NCBI RefSeq assembly: GCF_005405345.1
Contig: NZ_BJDW01000008.1
Location: 18,252 to 82,251, forward strand
Direction of reading: 5' to 3'
Origin: Enterococcus viikkiensis
GTDB taxonomy: Bacteria > Bacillota > Bacilli > Lactobacillales > Enterococcaceae
Length of the DNA stretch: 64,000 nt
The notes beneath the pieces were generated by a model that ran no database searches, was not told the DNA's origin, and saw nothing but the letters and a program-made list of their open reading frames with translations. Shown here in pieces: positions 34,969 through 43,385 of the stretch. Position 1 is the first letter of the stretch. Each line of letters opens with the position of its first letter. Made by a program: the position numbers and the translations under genes.

Positions 34969-35742
34969 TTAAATCCAGCCAAATTTCACACAAGCATTAT
35001 AAATACCGTCCTCAACATTGCGATCCGTTACATAATCCGCCCGCGCTTTCAGCTTCTCGGCTCCATTCCCCATCGCAATACTCGTCCAACTAGGATCGAA
35101 CATGACCAAGTCATTCAAATCGTCGCCAAAAACAACTACCTCTTTTTGCGGTAAGGTTAAATAATCCAGCACATCGAGAATCCCTTGTTTTTTATTATCG
35201 TGCTGACACATGATATATTCTGGCACGAAACGCAGTTTGGTAAATTTTTCCGGCTCTGGGATCAACGGATCTTGTTCTTTTGACAACGCTAAATAAAATT
35301 TAAAAATTTCTGGGGCTTCATCTACCTTGAAGTTTGGATCAATCACATAGTTTGTCGGTTCTTGTCGTGGGCCAACTTGCTCGCGAAATAGATCATTGGC
35401 AGCATAGACTTTTTCCGAATCATCTAAAACAATCAGCACGCCAATCCCTAGCCGCTCGGCCTGATGGATCACGGCTAACGCTTCCGCCCGATCTAACGGC
35501 GTATTTTTCACCAACTGATTATGGAGAACTAACCCCATCCCACCGGAGCAAACCATATTTTCTAAACCAAGCGACTCCAATAATCCGCGGCATTTATAGT
35601 GAGCCCGGCCTGTCGCGATAGAAACGAAATGACCGTTTTTTTCTAGCAACTCCAGCGCCCGTTTCGCACTTGGAACGACTGTTCCGGTCTTCCGATCCGT
35701 CAAGGTTCCATCAATATCAAAGAAAAACACCTTCTTTTCCAT
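34969..35742 (-). CDS. Cof-type HAD-superfamily phosphatase
   Basis: A 257-residue HAD phosphatase with motif I FDIDGTLTD (residues 9-17), motif II in IATGRAHY and motif IV FGDDLNDLVM. Type IIB cap in between. Second of three paralogues in the window. It likely dephosphorylates a sugar phosphate or flavin-type substrate; not assignable. ATG 35742 follows GGGGAG. Confidence 0.88.
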   Translation of the reverse strand: MEKKVFFFDIDGTLTDRKTGTVVPSAKRALELLEKNGHFVSIATGRAHYKCRGLLESLGLENMVCSGGMGLVLHNQLVKNTPLDRAEALAVIHQAERLGIGVLIVLDDSEKVYAANDLFREQVGPRQEPTNYVIDPNFKVDEAPEIFKFYLALSKEQDPLIPEPEKFTKLRFVPEYIMCQHDNKKQGILDVLDYLTLPQKEVVVFGDDLNDLVMFDPSWTSIAMGNGAEKLKARADYVTDRNVEDGIYNACVKFGWI

Positions 35743-35826
35743 ACTCTCCCCACTTTCATTTTTTTCTTGCTACGCCCTGTCTTTAATGCTTTCTCATTGT
35801 ATCACAGCGCCACCAGGTAAAAGCCT

Positions 35827-35863
35827 AAAAAAGTGAACAGCCAATTTGGCTATTCACTTTTTT
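35827..35863. terminator. Terminator of liaX-liaY
   Basis: AAAAAAGTGAACAGCCAA/TTGGCTATTCACTTTTTT stem, bidirectional. Confidence 0.92.
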
Positions 35864-35888
35864 AATCGATTCAATTGTTTTGAAGCTC

Positions 35889-36170
35889 TTAGAAGTCATT
35901 CCAATCGTCTTCGGCGCGTTTGCGTTGCGCTTTTGTTGCTCGTTTAGGGCGTTGCTCCCGTTGTCTATCACGTTGTTGTCCAGCTTCTTTTGGCATCAAC
36001 AACATAAATAAGATATATAACAAGATCGGTCCGCCATTAAGCACGATCGTTGCAAAAACAAAGATTACCCGAACAATCGTTGGATCGATGCCAAAATATT
36101 CGGCAACACCGGCTAATGTACCGGTCAACATTTTATTATTTTGTGATTTAGTCATTTTTTTACTCATCAC
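35889..36170 (-). CDS. liaY: PspC-domain membrane protein, LiaY-like
   Basis: A 93-residue protein with a PspC domain: MLTGTLAGVAEYFGIDPTIVRVIF and one or two TM helices (about 33-65), then a basic tail (KRATKAQRKRAEDD). Start may be the second ATG. It lies 10 bp after liaX, the arrangement of enterococcal liaXY, in which the LiaFSR system senses envelope stress (daptomycin, antimicrobial peptides). No liaZ-like holin-type gene follows; a terminator and an unrelated HAD gene do. Confidence 0.8.
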   Translation of the reverse strand: MMSKKMTKSQNNKMLTGTLAGVAEYFGIDPTIVRVIFVFATIVLNGGPILLYILFMLLMPKEAGQQRDRQREQRPKRATKAQRKRAEDDWNDF

Positions 36171-36180
36171 TGATGCTCCT

Positions 36181-37845
36181 TTAACTATTAGAATCCTTTA
36201 AAAAAATATTTCCAGTCTTGGAAGAAACGGTGATTTTCGCAGTTTCAGTCGCGAATCGTTGAAAATGCAGCGTTTTTTGATTTCCTTCGTTTCTTTCTTG
36301 AATCGTCTCGCAATTCGCGAAGCGGTAATTGATCGTTCCTTGATCCGTTTTCCCCGTTCCTTTTAAGCCTAGCCCTCTAGGTAACGCGACTTTCACATCC
36401 CCGTCGACAGCACTAGCTTTGATTTTTTTCAAGGTTTCATTTCCAGCAGTAATCTTGATGTCGCCATTGATCGTAGCATAGTCACCACTAATGATCGCCG
36501 CTTTGGAAATAATCGTGCCATTGACCGTCTCAATCGTTGACTCGAAAACATCGCCAGCTCGCAGTTCGATCTGATTATTAGTCCCTTGGATCTCTAAGCT
36601 CGTCGCGTCGATATCGTCAATCCTAATAATACCTGCAGTGGACTTAATCAATACTTCTTTAGCTGCCAATTCTTCAACCCGCAGATCACTAGTCAAGAGC
36701 TGCAACTTTGCCTGTTGATAGTGGCGCCTTGGCAAGTAGAAGGTCACGGTCGCTTCCACTCGTTTATTCGGTACATGAAACAGAATCTGATCATCGTCAA
36801 TCTCGATCTGGCTGCGTTCCAAGAAAGCCTCCAACGGGTCCGCGTCCTCAATGGCAGCGAATAACGTGACTTCAGCATCGACTTTCACGTCATTAACCGT
36901 TTCATCGGTCCACGCCTTGAGAATAACTTTGCCCTTGGCAAGCTTGATATCCAGTAAGGTTGCATCGATCGACTCAAATAAGAATTGATGGCTAAAATGT
37001 ACATTTCTACGCTGCGGCATCTGCTTGTCTATGTCCTTGAAAGCCCCACTCCCACTAACTGTTTCAGAAACTGTCTGAACAGTTTTACTCATTAATCGTT
37101 CTAATCGTCCCACAAAATTTTGCGGCTCTTCCGTTGATCGATTCAGTGGTGGATAATGCTGCTGGTCAAAATCATCGGGGATTCCGAAAAAGTTTGGTGT
37201 TTCTTCTGAGGCTGTATAATACTCCGTCTCTGGGGTTTCACGTGCTTGCTTTAGTTGTTGAATCTCTGACTCTAGCTGTTCTATTTCTTCTTTTAATTGC
37301 TGATAGCGTGACTGATTTTCTACTGAAATGATGCCTAACTCTGCTTCCAGATTCAGTTCACGGTATTCTTCCTGATTGTCTCGCAGCTGCTTGCTTTTTA
37401 TTTGCAACGTTTGATCGAGCTCAGCAATTTTTTCCGTTACTGAGTCCTGTTGGTTAGTGGATTCAGTTGTGTCCATATGTTCCCATTCATTGAGTAAGCT
37501 AGTTACGCTATCGGTAGGTTGCGACGCAGGTTTGATTTCCAGTTCGGCTTTTTCAGCTACTTTTGACGCACTAACCGTTGACGAGTCTGACTTAGATCCG
37601 GCTTCGATAACTACGGTTTCGGTTTTCTCTTGAGGGAATTCTGGTTCTGCTTCCATAGTTGGTTTACTTTCCTCTGGTTTTTCAGTCCCCAATTCAGCTG
37701 GCAACGGCATATCTGCTATCACTGCTTCTGCTGATTGATCCACTGCAGCGGGCTTTTTTTCAAGATGTTCTAATAAATCTAACCCTTCTTCAGATGACAA
37801 GATTCCTTTTTTAATTGCTGCCAAGATTTGTTCCCGTTCATTCAT
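36181..37845 (-). CDS. liaX: LiaX-like protein (DUF4097 beta-strand domain)
   Basis: A 554-residue protein. The N-terminus MNEREQILAAIKKGILSSEEGLDLLEHL is a short helical element found in LiaX/YvlB proteins; a long acidic/Gln-rich coiled-coil region (about 140-205) follows, and the C-terminal 270 residues are beta-rich DUF4097 with typical AGDVFESTIETVNGTI repeats. Known LiaX binds daptomycin and the LL-37 peptide and controls LiaFSR-driven membrane remodelling in enterococci. No signal peptide is visible, as in LiaX. Start follows AAGGAGAGAG. Assignment is by architecture and its liaY neighbour. Confidence 0.75.
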   Translation of the reverse strand: MNEREQILAAIKKGILSSEEGLDLLEHLEKKPAAVDQSAEAVIADMPLPAELGTEKPEESKPTMEAEPEFPQEKTETVVIEAGSKSDSSTVSASKVAEKAELEIKPASQPTDSVTSLLNEWEHMDTTESTNQQDSVTEKIAELDQTLQIKSKQLRDNQEEYRELNLEAELGIISVENQSRYQQLKEEIEQLESEIQQLKQARETPETEYYTASEETPNFFGIPDDFDQQHYPPLNRSTEEPQNFVGRLERLMSKTVQTVSETVSGSGAFKDIDKQMPQRRNVHFSHQFLFESIDATLLDIKLAKGKVILKAWTDETVNDVKVDAEVTLFAAIEDADPLEAFLERSQIEIDDDQILFHVPNKRVEATVTFYLPRRHYQQAKLQLLTSDLRVEELAAKEVLIKSTAGIIRIDDIDATSLEIQGTNNQIELRAGDVFESTIETVNGTIISKAAIISGDYATINGDIKITAGNETLKKIKASAVDGDVKVALPRGLGLKGTGKTDQGTINYRFANCETIQERNEGNQKTLHFQRFATETAKITVSSKTGNIFLKDSNS

Positions 37846-38101
37846 ATGGCTCTCTCCTTGTCGCTTTTTGCTATAAACCTATTATGCAAGAACTTTAGCC
37901 CTTCGTCATGGGTCGAAAGGACTATTTTTTCCTTAAAAAGACTGCCTTTCTGATGGCTAGAATAATTGACAGTCCAGCAGCAAGAGACTAAACTCATACA
38001 TACCGTTGATCCATGACCCGCGAACTGAAAAGGGACACTACAATCGTCTAGCAAACCCCGATACCCTATTTACGTTATTTTTTGAAAGAAGGACTGTCTA
38101 T

Positions 38102-38521
38102 ATGCAAATTCGTGAAATGATTCCTCAAGATAGAAAACGTCTGCGGGAACTTTATTTAGAGAGCCGCCGCCAGACGTTTTACTGGAATGATCCGCTACTG
38201 ATGCACGAAGAAGATTTCGACCGGGATACGCAAGATGAGCAGATTTTCGTGGCGATCGAACAACAGCAGATCGTGGGCTTTATTTCTATTTATCTACCAG
38301 AAAACTTTATCCATTGCTTGTTCATTCAGCACGAGTTTCAAGGTCTGGGCATCGGGCATTTGCTGATGCAGCAAGCCAAAAAAGTTACCCAGCGACCGAT
38401 TCGGTTAAAATGTTTGTCTCGCAACCTTGGGGCACTCGCCTTTTATGAAAAAGAAGGCTGGCAAAAAGTCCATGAAGTGAAGCTTCACGATCCTTATTGG
38501 GAAATGATTTTTCAAGACTAA
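38102..38521 (+). CDS. GNAT family N-acetyltransferase
   Basis: A 139-residue acetyltransferase: MQIREMIPQDRKRLRELYLE begins the fold, and FQGLGIGHLLMQ is the acetyl-CoA motif (Q/RxxGxG/A). Start 38102 follows AAGAAGG and opens the conserved N-terminus; the frame runs 32 codons upstream without support. Substrate unknown. Confidence 0.87.
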   Translation: MQIREMIPQDRKRLRELYLESRRQTFYWNDPLLMHEEDFDRDTQDEQIFVAIEQQQIVGFISIYLPENFIHCLFIQHEFQGLGIGHLLMQQAKKVTQRPIRLKCLSRNLGALAFYEKEGWQKVHEVKLHDPYWEMIFQD

Positions 38522-38641
38522 AAAGCTGGCTTTTCTTATTAAGAATCCTTTGATTTTCCAACGGGATTTACAAACGAAACCGTTTACATCACTTCTAGCC
38601 AATAGTAGACTTAATTTATACTCGAATTAGGACGTGATGAC

Positions 38642-39475
38642 ATGGATATCAAAGCGATCGTACTGGACATCGACGGTACATTATTAACTTCAAAAAAAAG
38701 GATCTCTCCAAAAACGAAGCAGGCCTTGCTCGATGCCCAAGAAAAAGGGATCAAAGTGATCTTAGCTTCCGGTCGCCCTACGACAGGAATGTTTGAACTG
38801 GCTGAGCAACTAGAAATGGCGAAATATGAAGGTTATCTCGTTTCCTATAACGGTTCTCGCGTGACTGATTGCAAGACCAAGAAAGTCTTGTTCAATCAAG
38901 CCATGAGTGTTGAAACCGGACAAGCGATCTTGGAACACTTAAAAAAATTCGATGTGATGCCGATGATTGACAAAGAAGACTATATGTATGTAAATGACGT
39001 TTACAACAATAACTTGGAGTTGCCGGAGGGCGATTTCAATATCATTCGATATGAATCCCGCGGCGGCAATTTCAAGCTATGCGAAATTGATGATCTCGCG
39101 GCCTTCGCCACTTTTCCAATCAATAAAATTTTGATCGCGGCCCAATCAGAATACTTGCAGGAAAATGTTGAAGCGATTCACGCACCTTTTGATGAAGTTG
39201 TGACTGCCGCTTTTTCGGCCCCTTTCTATTTTGAATTTACGGATAAAGGGATTGATAAAGCGAAGGCTTTAAACACCGTTTTTCCTGCTTTGGGAATTCA
39301 TTCTTACAATATGATTGCTTTTGGCGATGGTCAAAATGATCGTACTATTATCGAATACGCCGGTATCGGTGTCGCAATGGGCAATGCTGTTGAGGAACTA
39401 AAAGCGGTGGCTGATGACGTGACCCTTTCCTGTGATGAAGATGGGATTGCGGCCGGTTTGGCAAACTATTTATAA
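38642..39475 (+). CDS. Cof-type HAD-superfamily phosphatase (YidA-like)
   Basis: A 277-residue HAD-IIB phosphatase: motif I LDIDGTLLTS (8-17), motif II ILASGRPT, Lys near 200 and motif IV FGDGQNDRTI. Closest to YidA-type sugar phosphatases. Third such gene in the window. Monocistronic with its own terminator. Confidence 0.9.
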   Translation: MDIKAIVLDIDGTLLTSKKRISPKTKQALLDAQEKGIKVILASGRPTTGMFELAEQLEMAKYEGYLVSYNGSRVTDCKTKKVLFNQAMSVETGQAILEHLKKFDVMPMIDKEDYMYVNDVYNNNLELPEGDFNIIRYESRGGNFKLCEIDDLAAFATFPINKILIAAQSEYLQENVEAIHAPFDEVVTAAFSAPFYFEFTDKGIDKAKALNTVFPALGIHSYNMIAFGDGQNDRTIIEYAGIGVAMGNAVEELKAVADDVTLSCDEDGIAAGLANYL

Positions 39476-39489
39476 TCCGGTCCAAGTCA

Positions 39490-39535
39490 ACAAAAAGTTC
39501 CCCACATTCAATCTCAAATGTGAGGAACTTTTTTC
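39490..39535. terminator. Bidirectional terminator
   Basis: AAAAAGTTCCCCACATT/AAATGTGAGGAACTTTTTT stem between convergent genes. Confidence 0.9.
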
Positions 39536-40184
39536 ATTTCTTAGCACTTTTACTTTTAGCTTCGGACAGCTCATTGACTAAATTTTGGCTGTCGACAATT
39601 GATTGTGGCATCACATAAGGGTCCATTGAGACTAGTGGAAAGACTTCCGGCACGCCTTCTCTTGTTCCTGTAGTAATCAAGCCATCGTAAGTCAAGATTT
39701 TTTGGAATAGAGCACCATTATCCTCTAGTGACCCTTCATAATGATGGGTTTCAAAATTACCATAAATAATCTGGCTGATAATTTTCATAATAAATTTTTC
39801 TTCCGTTGGCGAGAGATCAGAAACAAGCAACAAATGGACCGTTTCCTCTTGGTTAGTCATCTCTTCTAAACTATCGACTTCCTCAGTCAATAAAAGATAG
39901 ACATAATTTGTAATAAAGTCCTCTGTTTTATAAAATTGATGCGTTTGAATAAGTTCTGTGACCGTCTCAGTCACCTTATCCACCGTATACTTATGCATAA
40001 TTCTGACCATCCGCAAAAAGACCGCCCGATTTTTTCGCAGAATCGTCAAAAAATCTCGATTTTCGTCATAATGATAAACATCGTTCACTAAAACTGTCGT
40101 CAATTCCCTATGGCACGCTTCATCTACCGATTTGCCTAACAATTGGATGAAGCGATCCAACAAGTTTAAATGTACCTCAAACAA
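39534..40184 (-). pseudogene. Truncated regulator fragment (Mga/PRD-EIIB-like C-terminal half)
   Basis: About 216 residues (open further to 40240 without a normal start): helical PRD-like segment (EVHLNLLDRFIQLLGKSVDEA...), then an EIIB-like alpha/beta segment (VHLLLVSDLSPTEEKFIMKI, YDGLITTGTREGVPEVFPLV). This is the C-terminal order of Mga/AtxA-type virulence regulators, which are about 480-500 residues. The DNA-binding N-terminal half is missing, and the fragment ends next to the persulfide island. I regard it as a remnant; a small independent protein is possible. It marks the island's left border. Confidence 0.55.
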
Positions 40185-40285
40185 CTGTCGGTAACGTGGA
40201 TGGTCGTCATTGGTTCTTAGTATAAGTGTAACTATTTATCTGTACGACTTCTTGATAATACATCCAAAATTTGATTTAAATTCAT

Positions 40286-40606
40286 TTAGAAAGTGGTCAT
40301 GTACATACTCAATTCTTTTTTTAATTGGGGTTGCATATGAACGCCAACGATTTGCTTTACAAACTGTCCGTCTTTCAAAATAAGCATCGTAGGAATACTT
40401 TGAATGCCATATCGTTTAGCAATTTCTGGATACTCGTCTATATTCACTTTACTCATTTGTAATTCTGCTGCCGTATATTCTTTCTCCAATTCTTCCAAAA
40501 TTGGGGTTTGCATTCTACACGGCCCACACCAAGGAGCCCAAAAATCAACTAAATGCAAGCCTTTTTTGATTGTAAGATCGTAGGTTTTTTCTGTTAATTC
40601 TTTCAT
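40286..40606 (-). CDS. Thioredoxin (persulfide-island, TrxP-like)
   Basis: A 106-residue thioredoxin: FWAPWCGPCRMQTPILEELE has the redox cysteines C27 and C30, and RYGIQSIPTMLIL carries the cis-proline. In the island it probably reduces persulfides carried by the rhodaneses and CoA-persulfide reductases. Last gene of the minus-strand operon, 13 bp after the repressor. Confidence 0.93.
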   Translation of the reverse strand: MKELTEKTYDLTIKKGLHLVDFWAPWCGPCRMQTPILEELEKEYTAAELQMSKVNIDEYPEIAKRYGIQSIPTMLILKDGQFVKQIVGVHMQPQLKKELSMYMTTF

Positions 40607-40619
40607 ATTTTTTCCATCC

Positions 40620-40880
40620 TTATTTTTTGATAATCATGTTAATTGCTTGTTCCACTTTCTGCGATTGTTTATCTAAATCTAATTCCGGATGGTCTAAACA
40701 CGACTTCAAATTTTCAGCGACAATCATTCCCATAATCCGGTCAACACTCGATCTAACAGCACTTAATTGGGTTATAACATCAATACATTCTTTTTCTTCC
40801 TCAATCATTTTCTGAATCCCACGTAGCTGACCTTCTGCGCGCTTTAAACGATTCAGAACATTTTTATCACAAGTCCCCAT
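40620..40880 (-). CDS. cstR: CsoR/FrmR-family repressor, CstR-like persulfide sensor
   Basis: An 86-residue all-helical DNA-binding repressor of the CsoR family. Conserved Cys32 (EEKECID) and Cys61 (AENLKSCLD) form the sensing pair; the copper-ligand His of CsoR is Asn57 here, which favours a persulfide-sensing CstR type over a copper sensor. Two CsoR/CstR-type operators (ATACCC ... GGGTAT) lie in the divergent promoter region. Oxidation to a di- or trisulfide by reactive sulfur should release DNA. It is the fourth gene of the operon. Confidence 0.85.
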   Translation of the reverse strand: MGTCDKNVLNRLKRAEGQLRGIQKMIEEEKECIDVITQLSAVRSSVDRIMGMIVAENLKSCLDHPELDLDKQSQKVEQAINMIIKK

Positions 40881-40884
40881 AGGC

Positions 40885-41181
40885 TTAGGCTAATTCTCCT
40901 TTCCATGCGGACATACCACCCATCACATTGACCACTTCATAGCCTTCACTACTTAAAAAATCACAGGCCATTGCTGAACGTCCGCCAGATTGACATATAA
41001 TATAGTATTTTTCATTTTTACTTAACAAATCAATGTGTTGCTGTAATCCGCTTAAAGGAAGTGTCTTAGCGGATGGAATATGACCTCTTTCAAACTCATC
41101 TGCTTCTCTAACATCAATAATTGTCACTGAGTCTGCTTTAGACTTTTGATAAAATTCATCTGCACCAATTGAACTAAACAT
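40885..41181 (-). CDS. Rhodanese-domain protein (single domain)
   Basis: A 98-residue rhodanese with active Cys63 in YYIICQSGGRS (CxxGxR loop). It transfers sulfane sulfur between low-molecular-weight persulfides and proteins in the cytoplasm. Operon member, overlapping the upstream reductase by 8 bp. Confidence 0.92.
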   Translation of the reverse strand: MFSSIGADEFYQKSKADSVTIIDVREADEFERGHIPSAKTLPLSGLQQHIDLLSKNEKYYIICQSGGRSAMACDFLSSEGYEVVNVMGGMSAWKGELA

Positions 41182-42829
41182 ATTTTATATCCTCCGGTCT
41201 CACTGCTTTATATAAAGAAAATGCACCATCTAAGTTTTCTACTTTAAATCCAGCTTGTTTTAAAATTCTCTCGCCGACATAGCTTCTCAAACCGCTATGA
41301 CAACTTATAATATATTCTTTTGTTGGGTCCAATTCAGAAACTCGGCAGCGTAAATCATTTAGTGGGATATGAATCGCTTCTTTAAAATACCCATTAGCTA
41401 ATTCGCTTTTTTCTCGAACATCCAATAAGACCTTTCCTTTAGCGAGTTCTTCTGTCACTTCGTACCATTGAATTGTGTTACTTAACCCTTCGATCTGGTT
41501 CAGAGCGACATATCCAATCATATTGACTGGATCTTTTGCAGCACCAAATGGTGGCGCATAAGAAAATTCTAATTCAGGTAAATCAAAAACAGTAAGCCCA
41601 CCTTTAATCGCTGTAGCTAGAATATCGATCCGCTTATCAATCCCTTTTTCACCAATTCCTTGGGCGCCATAAATTTCACCCGTTTTAGGATTAAATACTA
41701 ATTTTAAAACTACTTCTGTCGCTCCAGGATAGTAACCTGCATGATCCTTTCCAGAGATATGAACAACTGCCACATCAAGCCCAGCCAGTCTAGCAACACG
41801 CTCACTTAATCCTGTTGAAGCAGCACTCAAACCAAAGACACGAACAATTGCCGTACCAATACTTCCTTTATTTTTGCGATTCAATCCGGCAATCACATCC
41901 GCGACTTGTCTACCTTGTCGATTAGCTGGGGACGCCAAAGAAATTAGGGCATCTTCACCCGTGATTTGTTGTTTGACTAAAATCGCATCTCCTACTGCAT
42001 AAATATCTGAAAGATTCGTTTGATACTTATCATCAACCAAAATGCCTCCACGTAATCCTAATTTGATTCCTGCGTCTTTCGCTAGAGTCGTTTCAGGTTG
42101 AACCCCTACTGACAAAATGGTTAAATCTGATTGCAATTCAGTTCCATCCTCTAAAACAACCAATTTCCCTTGGTTTTTAAATTCTGTAGCCGATTGCGAA
42201 GTAATCACTTCTACTCCTCTGCTAACTAATTCATTTTTAACAAAAGCAGCCATTTCTTCATCTAATGGAGGCAAAACGTGAGGAGCTTTTTCAATAAGAG
42301 CTACTTCCAAGCCACGTTTTTTTAAGTTTTCTGCCATTTCTAACCCAATGAATCCAGCACCGATCACAATTGCTTTTTTAGGATCTTCCTGATCTATATT
42401 TGCCATTATTTTATCCAAATCAGGTACATTTCTTAAACTATAAACATTCGTTGCTTCGGCTAATCCAATAATCGGTGGAATAAATGGTTTGGCTCCTGGT
42501 GATAAAATCAACTTGTCATAAGATTCTGTCATCATTTGATCGTTGTGTTTAATTGTGACTGTTTTATCCGCGGGATTGATTGCTGTCACTTCATGATAAG
42601 GTCTCACATCTAAATTAAAACGTGCACGTAAAGCCTCTGGCGTTTGTACTAATAAACTGTCTCTAGCTTCAATTTCTCCTGATACGTAGTAGGGTAAGCC
42701 GCAATTGGCAAATGAAACAAATGGCCCTTTTTCTAAAATAATAATTTCAGCATCTTCCATTAATCGACGTAATCTAGTCGCAGCTGACATTCCTCCAGCG
42801 ACTCCACCTACGATAATAATTTTTGTCAT
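41174..42829 (-). CDS. CoA-disulfide/CoA-persulfide reductase with C-terminal rhodanese
   Basis: A 551-residue flavoprotein: FAD GxGxxG-type VGGVAGGMSAATRLRRL, active Cys43 in SFANCGLPYY, NAD(P)H-binding GAGFIGLEMAENLKKRG, and a C-terminal rhodanese with ISCHSGLRSY. This is the CoADR/CoAPR architecture of Firmicutes cst loci; it reduces CoA disulfide or persulfide. The start at 42829 has GAGGAGGAAAA upstream; 3 bp precede it from the preceding gene's end. Paralogue of the fusion at 43386. Confidence 0.92.
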   Translation of the reverse strand: MTKIIIVGGVAGGMSAATRLRRLMEDAEIIILEKGPFVSFANCGLPYYVSGEIEARDSLLVQTPEALRARFNLDVRPYHEVTAINPADKTVTIKHNDQMMTESYDKLILSPGAKPFIPPIIGLAEATNVYSLRNVPDLDKIMANIDQEDPKKAIVIGAGFIGLEMAENLKKRGLEVALIEKAPHVLPPLDEEMAAFVKNELVSRGVEVITSQSATEFKNQGKLVVLEDGTELQSDLTILSVGVQPETTLAKDAGIKLGLRGGILVDDKYQTNLSDIYAVGDAILVKQQITGEDALISLASPANRQGRQVADVIAGLNRKNKGSIGTAIVRVFGLSAASTGLSERVARLAGLDVAVVHISGKDHAGYYPGATEVVLKLVFNPKTGEIYGAQGIGEKGIDKRIDILATAIKGGLTVFDLPELEFSYAPPFGAAKDPVNMIGYVALNQIEGLSNTIQWYEVTEELAKGKVLLDVREKSELANGYFKEAIHIPLNDLRCRVSELDPTKEYIISCHSGLRSYVGERILKQAGFKVENLDGAFSLYKAVRPEDIKYV

Positions 42830-42831
42830 AA

Positions 42832-43146
42832 TTATTTTCCTCCTCTTATTTGACCTGTCCATTGGCTCATACCACCACGAATATTTACTACGTTATACCC
42901 TTTTTTCTGTAATATTTTTGCGGCTTTTTTACTGCGCATCCCTGATTGACAAATCACATAAACGTCCTCAGTCAAACTCCCTTTATAGTCATCTATCTTA
43001 TTTAATGGAACATTTTTAGCTTTCAATATATGCCCTGACCGGTATTCTCCCGGCGTCCGTACATCAAGTAAATGAATCGTGTTTTTTACTCTTTCTTGCA
43101 ACTCAGTTACTGAAATACTTGGTACTGTATTAAACAATCCAAACAT
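42832..43146 (-). CDS. Rhodanese-domain protein (single domain)
   Basis: A 104-residue rhodanese with active Cys66 in YVICQSGMRSKKAA. First gene of the CstR-regulated minus-strand operon. Probably a sulfur-transfer partner of the reductase. Confidence 0.92.
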   Translation of the reverse strand: MFGLFNTVPSISVTELQERVKNTIHLLDVRTPGEYRSGHILKAKNVPLNKIDDYKGSLTEDVYVICQSGMRSKKAAKILQKKGYNVVNIRGGMSQWTGQIRGGK

Positions 43147-43175
43147 GCTATCTCTCCTTTATTAAAGCATTTTAC

Positions 43176-43191
43176 ATACCCTGTTGGGTAT
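43176..43191. promoter_or_regulatory. CstR operator 1
   Basis: ATACCCTGTTGGGTAT, a perfect 6+6 palindrome with 4-bp centre, typical of CsoR/CstR sites, just downstream of the minus-strand -10. Confidence 0.85.
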
Positions 43192-43220
43192 ATTAAACTA
43201 TGGTTTCAATAAAATGTCAA
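43192..43220 (-). promoter_or_regulatory. Promoter of the rhodanese-cstR operon
   Basis: Minus-strand TTGACA, 17-bp spacer, TTTAAT; the operator starts right after the -10. Confidence 0.7.
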
Positions 43221-43267
43221 CAGATTTTATTTCCGAATAAATAAATATATTATTTTCGAAATTAGGA

Positions 43268-43296
43268 TTGACTTAAATACCCTCAAAGGGTATATT
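43268..43296 (+). promoter_or_regulatory. Promoter of the fusion-reductase gene
   Basis: TTGACT, 17-bp spacer, TATATT; operator 2 overlaps spacer and -10. Confidence 0.75.
43277..43293. promoter_or_regulatory. CstR operator 2
   Basis: ATACCCTCAAAGGGTAT, perfect 7+7 palindrome around CAA, within the plus-strand promoter. Confidence 0.85.
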
Positions 43297-43385
43297 CACT
43301 TTTGTATATACAGATAAACTATGCCTGTCAACATTCTCTTTAGCAAAGATTGGAATTAATTAACTACAGAATAGGAGCTAAAAAT

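Noticed and set aside
37842..38054. 70-codon ORF upstream of liaX
   Set aside because: No ribosome site or homologue; it spans the presumed promoter region.
40620..40880. Copper-sensing CsoR
   Set aside because: The His copper ligand is replaced by Asn57 and the neighbours are sulfur-transfer genes, with no copper ATPase or chaperone.
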